The translations under genes and the position numbers were made by a program. The notes beneath the pieces are model-generated. The model searched no databases. It had not been told where the DNA came from and saw only the letters and a list, made by a program, of their open reading frames with translations. DNA of 40,644 bases from Actinomycetes bacterium (GTDB lineage: Bacteria > Actinomycetota > Acidimicrobiia > Acidimicrobiales > RAAP-2): contig JAJYSU010000015.1 of assembly GCA_021793395.1 (NCBI GenBank), forward strand, positions 1 to 40,644, read 5' to 3'. Below, one piece after another: positions 10,001 to 17,055 of the stretch (position 1 is the stretch's first letter; every line of letters starts with the position of its first letter).

Positions 10001-10320
10001 CACGCCCCGTCTCCGCCCCCGGACCGGTCGCGCGCGACGGGTCCGGGGAGCGGACGTGGCGACAACGCGTCAACGATCCCGACGAACCCCTCTTCACGCT
10101 AGCGGTCGTCACCGAGCTCCTCGGCACGGATCCCCAGACCCTGCGACGCCTGGAGCGCGCGATGAACTACGCGAGTTCGCGTCCCTCGGGCAATCAGCGC
10201 CGCTACTCGCGACGCGACCTCGAGTCGTTGAGCGTGGCGTGCGAGTTGAACGGGGAGGGTTTCTCACCGTCCACGGTCGCCAAGATCCTGTCGCGCGACG
10301 CGTCTACGCGCCACGCGTAA
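9997..10320 (+). CDS. MerR/HspR-like regulator
   Basis: 107 aa. The MerR-type winged helix is at about 29-85: LFTLAVVTELLGTDPQTLRRLERA, then GNQRRYSRRDLESLSVACEL. The pattern matches HspR (repressor of dnaK/clpB/hsp20 operons), but a long effector domain is absent. The GTG start overlaps the hsp20 stop by 4 bp, suggesting feedback control of the chaperone operon. The HspR consensus operator is missing from the promoter, so the target site must differ. The 136-bp gap to the next gene shows nothing notable apart from a -10-like TTAACT 5 nt before the next start. Confidence 0.8.
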   Translation: MTRPVSAPGPVARDGSGERTWRQRVNDPDEPLFTLAVVTELLGTDPQTLRRLERAMNYASSRPSGNQRRYSRRDLESLSVACELNGEGFSPSTVAKILSRDASTRHA

Positions 10321-10456
10321 GTCTCCCTCGGCAGAACCGTCCACGCCGCCTCGGCCAGCAGAGCCAGGCCCCCGAGACGTCCGCGAAGCGCTCAACGCAC
10401 CGCCGTCGACGGTGCGCGACCCGCCCCGAGCGCCACGGATCATGCTTAACTAAGTC

Positions 10457-11050
10457 GTGACTACGCGCGATCAGTTGATGACGCGGGGACGACGCCTCGA
10501 GTACGCCACCCTCGCCTGGAACGTGATCGGCACCGCAGTACTGGCGGTGACGGCGTGGCGTGCGCGATCAGTGGCGCTGGCCGGATTCGGCCTGGACTCG
10601 CTCATCGAGATCGGTGCCTCGCTCGTCGTGGTGTGGGAGTTGCGTGCCGTCCACGAGGGGCGCCGGCGTCACGCGCAGCGCCTGATCGGAATCAGCTTCG
10701 TAGTCCTCGCCCTCTACCTGACGCTGACGACGGTCGCAGCGCTGGCACTGCGCCTACGACCTCACCCGTCCCCGTGGGGGCTCGCGTGGACGAGCGCCAC
10801 CGTCGCGGCGATGCTCGCGCTCGCGCGGGCGAAGAGCCACACCGGGCGGGCCCTCGACAACGCGGTGCTACGCGCCGAGGGACGGGTGACCCTGATCGAC
10901 GCGTTCCTCGCCAGTGCCGTCGTGATCGGAGTGGGCGCCAATGCCCTGGCCGGCTGGTGGTGGACCGACCCGGCGTCGGGCATGGTCATCGTGTACTACG
11001 CGCTCCGTGAGGCCCACGCGTCACTGCGCCCCGCACTCAGCGCCGCGTGA
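10457..11050 (+). CDS. Cation-efflux (CDF)-like membrane protein, transmembrane domain only
   Basis: 197 aa with about six hydrophobic segments. Related to cation diffusion facilitators: AGFGLDSLIEIGASLVVVWEL (TM2 with Asp/Glu in place of the usual HxxxD metal site) and EGRVTLIDAFLASAVVIGVGAN (TM5). The cytoplasmic C-terminal dimerisation domain of typical CDF proteins (about 300 aa) is missing. Metal specificity cannot be predicted. GTG 10457 is 5 nt after TTAACT. Its 3' end overlaps the convergent radical SAM gene by 14 bp. Confidence 0.75.
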   Translation: MTTRDQLMTRGRRLEYATLAWNVIGTAVLAVTAWRARSVALAGFGLDSLIEIGASLVVVWELRAVHEGRRRHAQRLIGISFVVLALYLTLTTVAALALRLRPHPSPWGLAWTSATVAAMLALARAKSHTGRALDNAVLRAEGRVTLIDAFLASAVVIGVGANALAGWWWTDPASGMVIVYYALREAHASLRPALSAA

Positions 11051-12188
11051 GGACGCGACGAGTCGTGCGCACGCAGGCGGGGTCGTCAGCGAGGACGCGA
11101 CCCGTGCGGGCGTAGGCGCGAGCGCGCGATCCGCCGCACAGCCGCTGATACTCACAGCGCCCACACTCGCCCTCGAGCTCCCCCGCTCGCAGGGAGGTGA
11201 GGATGTCGTTACTCGTGTAAATCTCGCCGAGTGAGCGCTCGCGCACGTTGCCGAGGGCCACCGGTAGAAAGCCTGACGCGTGGACCTCCCCGTCGTAGCC
11301 GACGAAGATAACGCCACGGCCGTCCCCCGTGGCCAACGACGTACTCGAGCGAGGACGCGTGGCGTACGGAACCTGGTCGAGACCGTCACGAAGGTGGTGA
11401 TACAGCTCACCGAGACCGAAGTGAGTGGCCACGTCAACGTCCCCCGCACCGGCGCGTTCGGCCTGCACCCGGCGAAAGAACGGTGCCTCCACCGTGCGCA
11501 CGGTGAGTCCACGCTCAGCCGCGTCAACGAGGAAGTGGCAGATGTCCTCCGCCTCGGTCGCGCTGACTTCACGAATGAGAGATCCACGACCCACGCTGAC
11601 GAGGAAGAACACTTCCCAGATGGACACTCCCGCGGCGCGCACCAGAGCCAGTATGTCGGCGAGTTCGCGCTTGTTGTGATCCATGACCGTGGTGTTGACC
11701 TGAAGACGGAACCCCATGTCGCGCATCATCTCCAGCGCATCGATCGTGGCGCGAAAGTGGTCCGCCACTCCGCGCAGCGAATCGTGGGATTCGCTCGACG
11801 CCCCATCGAGGCTGATGGACAGGGCGCGCACCCCTAGGTCGTAGAGCCGCTGCAACGAGTCGCGCGTGAGCTTGGGCGTGACCGACGGGGCGACGCCCAC
11901 GCGCAGTCCCCGTGAGAGGGCGTAGTCGACAAGTTCGTAGAGGTCCGCGCGTTCGAAGCAGTCGCCCCCGGTGAAGACGACAATGGCCCGCGGACCCTCC
12001 ATTGCCGCAATCTGGTCGAGTAGGTCCCGCCCCTCGGCGGTGGTCAACTCTCCCGGCATCGGCGTCGTCTGAGCGGACGCGCGACAGTGCCGGCACGCCA
12101 GCCCACAGGCTTTGGTGGTCTCCCAGAACACCAGATGCGGAGCGGACTCGTAGCGTTGCAACGCGCGAGTCAGCGTTTCGTCGCGCAT
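11037..12188 (-). CDS. Radical SAM/SPASM enzyme
   Basis: 383 aa. The [4Fe-4S] radical SAM motif is C28-x3-C32-x2-C35 (ACGLACRHC) after HLVFWETT, followed by a barrel with FTGGDCF and SISLDG. The C-terminal SPASM region has GECGRCEYQRLCGG and a later Cys (DPAC), binding auxiliary clusters. The sequence resembles the haem-d1/AhbD-like and TIGR04053-type SPASM proteins; no peptide-precursor gene is visible nearby, so a RiPP role is not supported. Start ATG 12188 has a purine-rich GAGAGAGG upstream. The DUF2236 gene is upstream in the same direction (143-bp gap). Confidence 0.85.
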   Translation of the reverse strand: MRDETLTRALQRYESAPHLVFWETTKACGLACRHCRASAQTTPMPGELTTAEGRDLLDQIAAMEGPRAIVVFTGGDCFERADLYELVDYALSRGLRVGVAPSVTPKLTRDSLQRLYDLGVRALSISLDGASSESHDSLRGVADHFRATIDALEMMRDMGFRLQVNTTVMDHNKRELADILALVRAAGVSIWEVFFLVSVGRGSLIREVSATEAEDICHFLVDAAERGLTVRTVEAPFFRRVQAERAGAGDVDVATHFGLGELYHHLRDGLDQVPYATRPRSSTSLATGDGRGVIFVGYDGEVHASGFLPVALGNVRERSLGEIYTSNDILTSLRAGELEGECGRCEYQRLCGGSRARAYARTGRVLADDPACVRTTRRVLTRR

Positions 12189-12304
12189 GACCACCCTCTC
12201 TCTCCGGCGCGGCGACGCGCCACCCACTCTGACGTCATCGCGGTGAATCAGTCCCGTTCCATCTAACTGGCTCCATCCAAATGGTGCCGTCCCAGAGTCC
12301 ACTA

Positions 12305-12318
12305 GGGCCTAAAGTCCT
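12305..12318. promoter_or_regulatory. DosR-box-like palindrome upstream of the radical SAM gene
   Basis: GGGCCTAAAGTCCT matches 12 of 14 core positions of the mycobacterial dormancy regulator consensus GGGACTWWAGTCCC; flanks match poorly. It is about 120 bp before ATG 12188 on the minus strand. A single imperfect site, so the call is tentative. Confidence 0.25.
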
Positions 12319-12331
12319 CACGGTCACTCGA

Positions 12332-13117
12332 TTAGACCAACGGACGTCCGCGACGCAGCCGACGCCGGGCGTCGTACAGGCACCAGTTCCACGGGAACTC
12401 GCGAATCGGGCGCGGGAGCCGTACCGCCACCGCCGCGCCACCACGTACGACTCGCTCGAAACGACGCTGACGAGTGGAGTCCCACTCCAGGGCGAGTACG
12501 TCACGGAAGGTCGCGGGCAGGAAGCCCGTCGTGAGAAAACGGTGCGCGGGTCCCGCCAGGCGCGCGAGCGGAGCGGGAAGGAATCGTAAGTCGATCAGGT
12601 CACGCAAATAGTCCGCCGTGACGTCGTCGACACAAACGTGGGTGATCGCGTCGCGCCAGTACTCCTCGAACGCGTCACGATCCCGCGGCCACCGTCCACT
12701 CGGTACCTGCAGCGTCGTGGCGAAGCGCGCGCACCGGTGATAGACCTCATCGGCCAGCTCAGCGCTCAGCGAACCGTGCAGGAGAGCCGACGCGTCGCGC
12801 ACGCCGTAGTACATGCACGCCGCGACCCACAACTGCAGTTCCGGATCAGTGGCACGGTAGGTCAACTCGGCACCCGGAGCTGCTCGCACTCGACGGTGCT
12901 GCGCGGTCACCTGACGACGTAACTCCCGACGCTCCTCATCCGTACCGTAGAGAGCGAGCATCACGTACGAGAGGGTTGTCCTCGTACGCTTGACGGGATG
13001 ACGCACGAGAGAGCCACTGTGGACCGTGCTCTCGGCGACCGCACGGCCCACGGGTCGCCAGGACAACTGCATCACGACGTTGGCCCCCGCCAGCGCGAGC
13101 GACGCCCCGTTCACCAT
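12332..13117 (-). CDS. MpaB/Lcp-family (DUF2236) oxygenase-like protein
   Basis: 261 aa from ATG 13117. DUF2236 signatures: LSYVMLALYGTDEE, RRQVTAQHRRV, LQLWVAACMYYG, FEEYWRD and the C-terminal FPWNWCLYDARRRLRR. Members include latex-clearing protein Lcp and mycophenolic-acid MpaB and are haem- or metal-dependent oxygenases or of unknown activity. ATG 13117 has no Shine-Dalgarno. The frame stays open upstream to an ATC at 13171 that lies exactly 6 nt after TAGCGT (minus strand; 13178-13183), the window's usual leaderless spacing, so the protein may be 18 residues longer with a non-canonical start. No stem-loop terminator is obvious in the gap to the radical SAM gene. Confidence 0.8.
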   Translation of the reverse strand: MVNGASLALAGANVVMQLSWRPVGRAVAESTVHSGSLVRHPVKRTRTTLSYVMLALYGTDEERRELRRQVTAQHRRVRAAPGAELTYRATDPELQLWVAACMYYGVRDASALLHGSLSAELADEVYHRCARFATTLQVPSGRWPRDRDAFEEYWRDAITHVCVDDVTADYLRDLIDLRFLPAPLARLAGPAHRFLTTGFLPATFRDVLALEWDSTRQRRFERVVRGGAAVAVRLPRPIREFPWNWCLYDARRRLRRGRPLV

Positions 13118-13264
13118 CGCGCGCCGCGAGTCAACCCCGGGGGCGCGAGTGACGTGACGATTCCAATCGATACCCCCACGCTAGGCACTCCTCCTCTCGA
13201 CCAGCCACGAAGGGGACCATCATCACGTCGACGTCGCACGAGTCGTCGCCTCGCGAACGGGCGG

Positions 13265-13301
13265 GACTCTCGACTACCCGTGGCACGAGCAGTCGAGAGT
13301 C
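13265..13301. promoter_or_regulatory. Perfect 11-bp dyad upstream of the aquaporin leader (candidate operator)
   Basis: GACTCTCGACT (13265-13275), 15-nt spacer, AGTCGAGAGTC (13291-13301). The right arm ends 2 nt before a -10 hexamer (TAGTGT), so the arms cover roughly -51 to -15 of the predicted start. This suits a dimeric regulator contacting sites about 2.5 turns apart. A transcript hairpin from a promoter further upstream is the alternative. The remainder of the 13172-13374 gap has no other recognisable gene. Confidence 0.55.
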
Positions 13302-13303
13302 TC

Positions 13304-13315
13304 TAGTGTGAAGCC
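13304..13315 (+). promoter_or_regulatory. Leaderless -10 promoter of the aquaporin leader peptide
   Basis: TAGTGT at 13304-13309, then 6 nt to ATG 13316. It has the same architecture as the other leaderless starts and is the main evidence that the short ORF is translated. Confidence 0.55.
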
Positions 13316-13378
13316 ATGACGACGTTCGCGAGACTTCACGTGGCGGCTCGGCGCCCCCGGCGAGGGGCGCCGACGTGA
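13316..13378 (+). CDS. Predicted 20-residue leader peptide, coupled to aquaporin
   Basis: ATG...TGA, 20 codons, beginning MTTFARLHVAARR and rich in Arg (five of 20). Its stop overlaps the aquaporin GTG by 4 bp (GTGA), the junction type used throughout this window, and its ATG is exactly 6 nt after a -10 hexamer. The last third contains a GC-rich hairpin (13349-13357 with 13364-13372) that would hide the purine-rich GAGGGG before the aquaporin start unless a ribosome is reading the leader. I infer translational coupling or attenuation. No homologue is known to me. Confidence 0.5.
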   Translation: MTTFARLHVAARRPRRGAPT

Positions 13379-14217
13379 GCGCGTCGAGTGACGACCTCGC
13401 GCTTCACCAAGCCAGCATCCTCGCCCGAGGCCCCCGCTCGAGCGAGCCCCCGTGGGTCCTGCACCCCCTGGAACTACGTGACGAGTGGCGTCGATTGTTC
13501 TCCGAATTTTTTGGCACTTTCCTGCTGGTCATTGCCGCCGCGGGAGCGCCGGTCGTCGACGCGTACTCCCACGGCCAGGTTCCCCTTGACGCGCAGGTCG
13601 TGGCTCCGGCCCTGATGGTCATGGGAATCATCTACTTCATGGGCATGGTCAGTGGAGCCCATCTCAACCCGGCCGTGACGTTGTCCTTCGCGGCACGGGG
13701 GAACTTCCCGTGGAGCCGCGTCCCCGGCTACGTCGTCGCCCAGATCGTGGGCGCCGTCGGCGCCTCGCTGCTCCTACGCGGGCTCTTCGGCAACGTCGCC
13801 CACCTGGGTGCCACCCTCCCCGGAGCGGGGGTGTCGAGCGGCAAGGCCGTGCTCGTCGAGGCACTTCTCACCCTCGGCCTAGTGAGCGTCATCCTGGGCA
13901 CGGCCTCGGGCGCTCGCAACGTCGGTGCCAACGCCGCTCTCGCCGTCGGTGGCTACATCGCGCTGGCCGGCCTGTGGGCCGCTCCGGTCACCGGAGCCTC
14001 AATGAACCCCGCACGCTCCTTCGGGCCCCAACTGGTAGGCGGCGACTGGACCTCGTGGTGGGCCTACGTAATCGGCCCCCTGCTCGGTGGTGCCCTCGCG
14101 GTCGGCGTCGCGTGGATCCTACGTGGTCCACCCTCCTTCGCGGCCAGCGAGGCTGCCCAGGGGGCCCTCGAACCCATCACACCACCACCGAACTCTGAGG
14201 AGAGCAATGCCCCCTAA
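13375..14217 (+). CDS. Aquaporin / MIP-family channel
   Basis: 280 aa with six membrane segments. Both half-helix motifs are present: GAHLNPAVT (NPA at 98-100) and GASMNPARS (NPA at 211-213, followed by the selectivity-filter Arg214). The N-terminal tail (about 38 aa) is longer than in AqpZ. MIP channels pass water or small neutral solutes such as glycerol; the residues here do not settle which. GTG 13375 overlaps the predicted leader peptide stop. It overlaps the next gene by 11 bp. Confidence 0.9.
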   Translation: MSASSDDLALHQASILARGPRSSEPPWVLHPLELRDEWRRLFSEFFGTFLLVIAAAGAPVVDAYSHGQVPLDAQVVAPALMVMGIIYFMGMVSGAHLNPAVTLSFAARGNFPWSRVPGYVVAQIVGAVGASLLLRGLFGNVAHLGATLPGAGVSSGKAVLVEALLTLGLVSVILGTASGARNVGANAALAVGGYIALAGLWAAPVTGASMNPARSFGPQLVGGDWTSWWAYVIGPLLGGALAVGVAWILRGPPSFAASEAAQGALEPITPPPNSEESNAP

Positions 14218-14611
14218 ACAGCAACCACCGGTTGACGCGCCCATGCCCAACGAGCGCTGGAAAGCCGAGCCCGAGGAGCAGGACTACCCGGCCGCTCGCT
14301 CGTACCTGTCACTCCTCGTCACGTCCGACGAGGCCCGGCGCTACGCCAAGGCTCTGGCCAAGGAAACGCGACTCTGGCACTACAAGGCCAAGGACCTGCT
14401 GCGCTCGAGCGGCCTCCCACTACTGGCGAGCGACGACCACGAACTCGAGAAGGACCTGGAGAAGGTTCGCAACGGCGTGAAGCTCTCTCCGGTGCTACTG
14501 GTGCGTGGCGTGCCGCTCTGGGTGGCGGACGGGTACCACCGAATCTGTGCCAGTTACCACATCGACGAGGACGCCCTCATCGCCTGTCGCATCGTTGACC
14601 GTCTGCACTAG
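14207..14611 (+). CDS. Small ParB/Srx-like protein of unknown function
   Basis: 134 aa. The charged N-terminal half includes SYLSLLVTSDEARRYAKALAKE; the C-terminal half has SPVLLVRGVPLWVADGYHRICASYHI, resembling the ParB/sulfiredoxin-like fold core (variable strand, then DG-H-R). No helix-turn-helix is visible, so it is not a partition protein. ATG 14207 has GAGGAG upstream and lies within the aquaporin 3' end, so it is co-transcribed. Function unknown. Confidence 0.65.
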   Translation: MPPKQQPPVDAPMPNERWKAEPEEQDYPAARSYLSLLVTSDEARRYAKALAKETRLWHYKAKDLLRSSGLPLLASDDHELEKDLEKVRNGVKLSPVLLVRGVPLWVADGYHRICASYHIDEDALIACRIVDRLH

Positions 14612-14620
14612 GCCCTCGTC

Positions 14621-15196
14621 GTGACGTCGCACCACGACCGGTCCACCGATGAACGCGCGACGTACCTCGTGGCGGTGCCCCTACCCGACGCGGCATCCCT
14701 CGTGGCGCCGTGGCGCCACACGAATCGTCTCGGGGCCCACGTCACTCTGCTCGCCCCCTTCGCGAGTTCGCCCATCGACGCGGCCACCCGCCACCGCTTC
14801 GCGCGACACCTGCGGCGAGAGCCGCGATTTCCCGTGACACTGCACTCACTCGGGTGGTTCGACCAACGGGTGGTGTACGTCCTACCCGACCAGGGACCAC
14901 GCTGGGAGAAACTCGCGCGCGCCGCCGCCGACTCTCTGAACCGCGCCACCGATGCGACGGCCACGCCCCACGTCACCGTCGCCAAGGGGCTGAGCCGCGA
15001 CGAGCTCGCGCAGGTCGCGGCCCGTACCAGCGTGCGCTTGCCGTGGAACGCGACGGCGCGCAGCGCCGTGCTCTACCAACTCGACCGGTCTTGCGGGCGC
15101 TGGCATCCCCTCGTGCGCGCCGCCTTCGCCGGCGCGTCGCCCGCCGGCGGCGAGCCGGCACCTCGAGGAGGACGACGCGCGCCAGCGCAACGGTAA
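14621..15196 (+). CDS. 2H phosphoesterase (2'-5' RNA ligase-like)
   Basis: 191 aa. Two HxT motifs of the 2H superfamily: GAHVTLLAPF and, about 90 residues later, TPHVTVAKG. The pair of His acts on cyclic phosphodiesters in RNA or nucleotides (LigT/ThpR type). The C-terminal about 25 residues are low-complexity Ala/Pro/Arg. GTG 14621 is 9 nt after the previous stop; TAGGCC at 14609-14614 is a near match to the leaderless -10 box, so it may also have its own transcript. Its stop codon forms part of the next gene's -10 hexamer. Confidence 0.8.
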   Translation: MTSHHDRSTDERATYLVAVPLPDAASLVAPWRHTNRLGAHVTLLAPFASSPIDAATRHRFARHLRREPRFPVTLHSLGWFDQRVVYVLPDQGPRWEKLARAAADSLNRATDATATPHVTVAKGLSRDELAQVAARTSVRLPWNATARSAVLYQLDRSCGRWHPLVRAAFAGASPAGGEPAPRGGRRAPAQR

Positions 15197-15205
15197 ATTA
15201 GACGG
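15194..15205 (+). promoter_or_regulatory. Leaderless -10 promoter of the MFS transporter
   Basis: TAAATT (15194-15199, preceded by GG) overlaps the TAA stop of the 2H gene. Six nt later is ATA 15206, in frame with the transporter. Confidence 0.55.
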
Positions 15206-16549
15206 ATAGCCACCAAGGATCTGCCGCCCGCGTCGCCGGCGGGCGACGAGCCCGTCCCACACGGGGATTCGCGACACGGCCTCCAGCGACTGCGTCCCGA
15301 GTGGTTCACGCGCGACATCGAAGTGGTCATCGCGGCGCGTATTTTCATGAGCGTCGGGCGGGCTCTCGCGGGCGTCGTGGCGCCGATCTACCTCGCCCTC
15401 GTGGGGTTCGGCCCCGTGGAACTCTCGATCTACGTCATGGTCGTTGCCGCGGGCTCGGCTCTGTTGTCCACCGCGATTGGTACGTTGTCGGATCGAATCG
15501 GTCGGCGGATCTTCCTCATCGTCGTGCCGCTGCTCACCGCGGTAGCGGCCGGCGTCTTCGCCGTGACCTCCGCGCACGTCGCCCTCTTCGTCGCCGGCGC
15601 ACTCGGAAGCTTCGGACGCGGCTCGGGGGCGGGGGCGGGGGCGATCGGGCCCTACCAGCCCGCGGAGTCGGCGTACGTCACCGAGCGGGTCACCCCCGGG
15701 CACCGCAACACCATCTTCGGACGGCTGGCCTTCGCGTCATCCCTCGGAGCAGCCCTGGGTGGGCTCGCGGCTCTCCTCGTTCCCTCAACTCACGCGCACG
15801 GTGCCGCCGCCACCGATCTCTTCCGCGTCGCTTTTCTCATCATTGCGGTCGTCTCGGCCCTCGCCGGACTCGTCGCCGTGGCCCTGCACGAGGACGCCAT
15901 GCCCCACGTGGAGGGGACGCATCGCCGACCCCACTTCCCCCGCAACTCGCGCTGGCTACTGTACCGACTCTGGGTGACGAACACCCTCAACGGCGCCGCC
16001 GTCGGCATGTTCGGCCCCTTCCTCACCTACTGGCTCTACCGGCGATTCCACGTCGGACCCGGAGCAGTAGGCGTCCTCTTCACGCTCGTCAACGTGGCCA
16101 CCATGGCGTCGAGCCTGTCCGCGGCAGCCTGGGCGCGACGCTGGGGTCTGGTGCGAACCATCAGCGTGGTGCGCGTCTTGCAGTCAGTGCTGATTATTCC
16201 CATGGTCCTCTCGCCCAACTTCGCGCTCGCGGGGATGTGGTACCTCGTACGGATGCTGGTCCAGCGAATCGGACTTCCGCTGCGCCAGTCCTACGTGGTG
16301 GGCCTGGCCAACGCCAACGAACGGGGCTCGGTGATCGCTCTGTCCAATGTACCGAGCCAGTTCGCCACCGCCACGAGCCCGCTGCTGACCGGATACCTCT
16401 TCGCGGAGGCCAACCTACTGGTTCCCTTCGAGATCGCCGCTGCTTTGCAGTTCGCCAACGCTCTCACCTTCTGGATCTTCTTTCGCGCTCACCCGCCTCA
16501 AGAGGAGCGAGAGCCGGCGGGACCCGCACCTCCCGCGGACGTCGAGTGA
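15206..16549 (+). CDS. 12-TM MFS transporter, probable non-canonical ATA start
   Basis: 447 aa from ATA 15206, or 408 aa from GTG 15323. Major-facilitator features: about 12 hydrophobic segments and a motif-A-like GTLSDRIGRRIF after TM2. Substrate not predictable. The first ATG/GTG in frame (GTG 15323) has no Shine-Dalgarno and begins directly at TM1. The 39 codons before it are strongly coding-like (mostly G/C third bases: PASPAGDEPVPHGD, LQRLRPEWFTRDIE) and are open back to ATA 15206, which sits exactly 6 nt after TAAATT. I therefore favour translation from 15206, either from a real AUA or from a mutated ATG. A glycine/alanine-rich stretch (GRGSGAGAGA) follows TM4. Confidence 0.8.
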   Translation: MATKDLPPASPAGDEPVPHGDSRHGLQRLRPEWFTRDIEVVIAARIFMSVGRALAGVVAPIYLALVGFGPVELSIYVMVVAAGSALLSTAIGTLSDRIGRRIFLIVVPLLTAVAAGVFAVTSAHVALFVAGALGSFGRGSGAGAGAIGPYQPAESAYVTERVTPGHRNTIFGRLAFASSLGAALGGLAALLVPSTHAHGAAATDLFRVAFLIIAVVSALAGLVAVALHEDAMPHVEGTHRRPHFPRNSRWLLYRLWVTNTLNGAAVGMFGPFLTYWLYRRFHVGPGAVGVLFTLVNVATMASSLSAAAWARRWGLVRTISVVRVLQSVLIIPMVLSPNFALAGMWYLVRMLVQRIGLPLRQSYVVGLANANERGSVIALSNVPSQFATATSPLLTGYLFAEANLLVPFEIAAALQFANALTFWIFFRAHPPQEEREPAGPAPPADVE

Positions 16550-16616
16550 TCGCGCACGAGACCCGTCCCCCGTGCCCGGTGCCTCCCGCGGATGATCGGC
16601 CGATACTGTGGGTGTG

Positions 16617-16970
16617 ATGGATCCCGTGAACGACTCGCGCGATGATGGTCCGCCGGCCGACGCCGACGACTGGACCGACGAGCAGTGGCTGGCGTGGTTG
16701 AAGACCTCCGATGCCACTCTCAACAGCGACGACGCGGACGCACCGACGGTGGGCGAGCGTGCGGCTCGCTCTTCCGTCGGCCAAGCCGTAGGACAGGCCA
16801 TGATGGGAATGGCCCAGGCGATCTACGGCACGAAAGATGATGAGTTGATCATCGTGGCTGAAGGTGACAGCGAACCGATCGACGACCGCCCCTTCACGGT
16901 TCGCCTCGACTTCGATAACCCCGGTCAGTCCTCGGTGGTCTTTCGGCCCTCGGACGGCAACGCGCACTAG
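16617..16970 (+). CDS. Small acidic protein of unknown function
   Basis: 117 aa, strongly acidic. N-terminal DDWTDEQWLAWLKTSD, then an Ala/Gly helix GQAVGQAMMGMAQAIYG, then a beta-like FTVRLDFDNPGQSSVVF tail. I have no family name. ATG 16617 is 7 nt after TACTGT, consistent with a near-leaderless start. It stands alone between the MFS transporter and the minus-strand XRE gene; its strong G/C third-position bias supports coding. Confidence 0.65.
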   Translation: MDPVNDSRDDGPPADADDWTDEQWLAWLKTSDATLNSDDADAPTVGERAARSSVGQAVGQAMMGMAQAIYGTKDDELIIVAEGDSEPIDDRPFTVRLDFDNPGQSSVVFRPSDGNAH

Positions 16971-17055
16971 TTCGACGCGCGGCCTCAACGACGGGCGATT
17001 GTCGGGAAGAATCTCGACCAGAACCCGTGACGCTGGGGACCGAGGCACGGCTGCG

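Noticed and set aside
11037..12188. RiPP maturase role for the radical SAM/SPASM protein
   Set aside because: No short precursor ORF, transporter or peptidase is adjacent on the same strand.
15301..16617. 438-codon plus-strand ORF overlapping the MFS gene in another frame
   Set aside because: Arg/Pro/Gly-rich shadow typical of GC-rich DNA; the true frame has 12 membrane segments.
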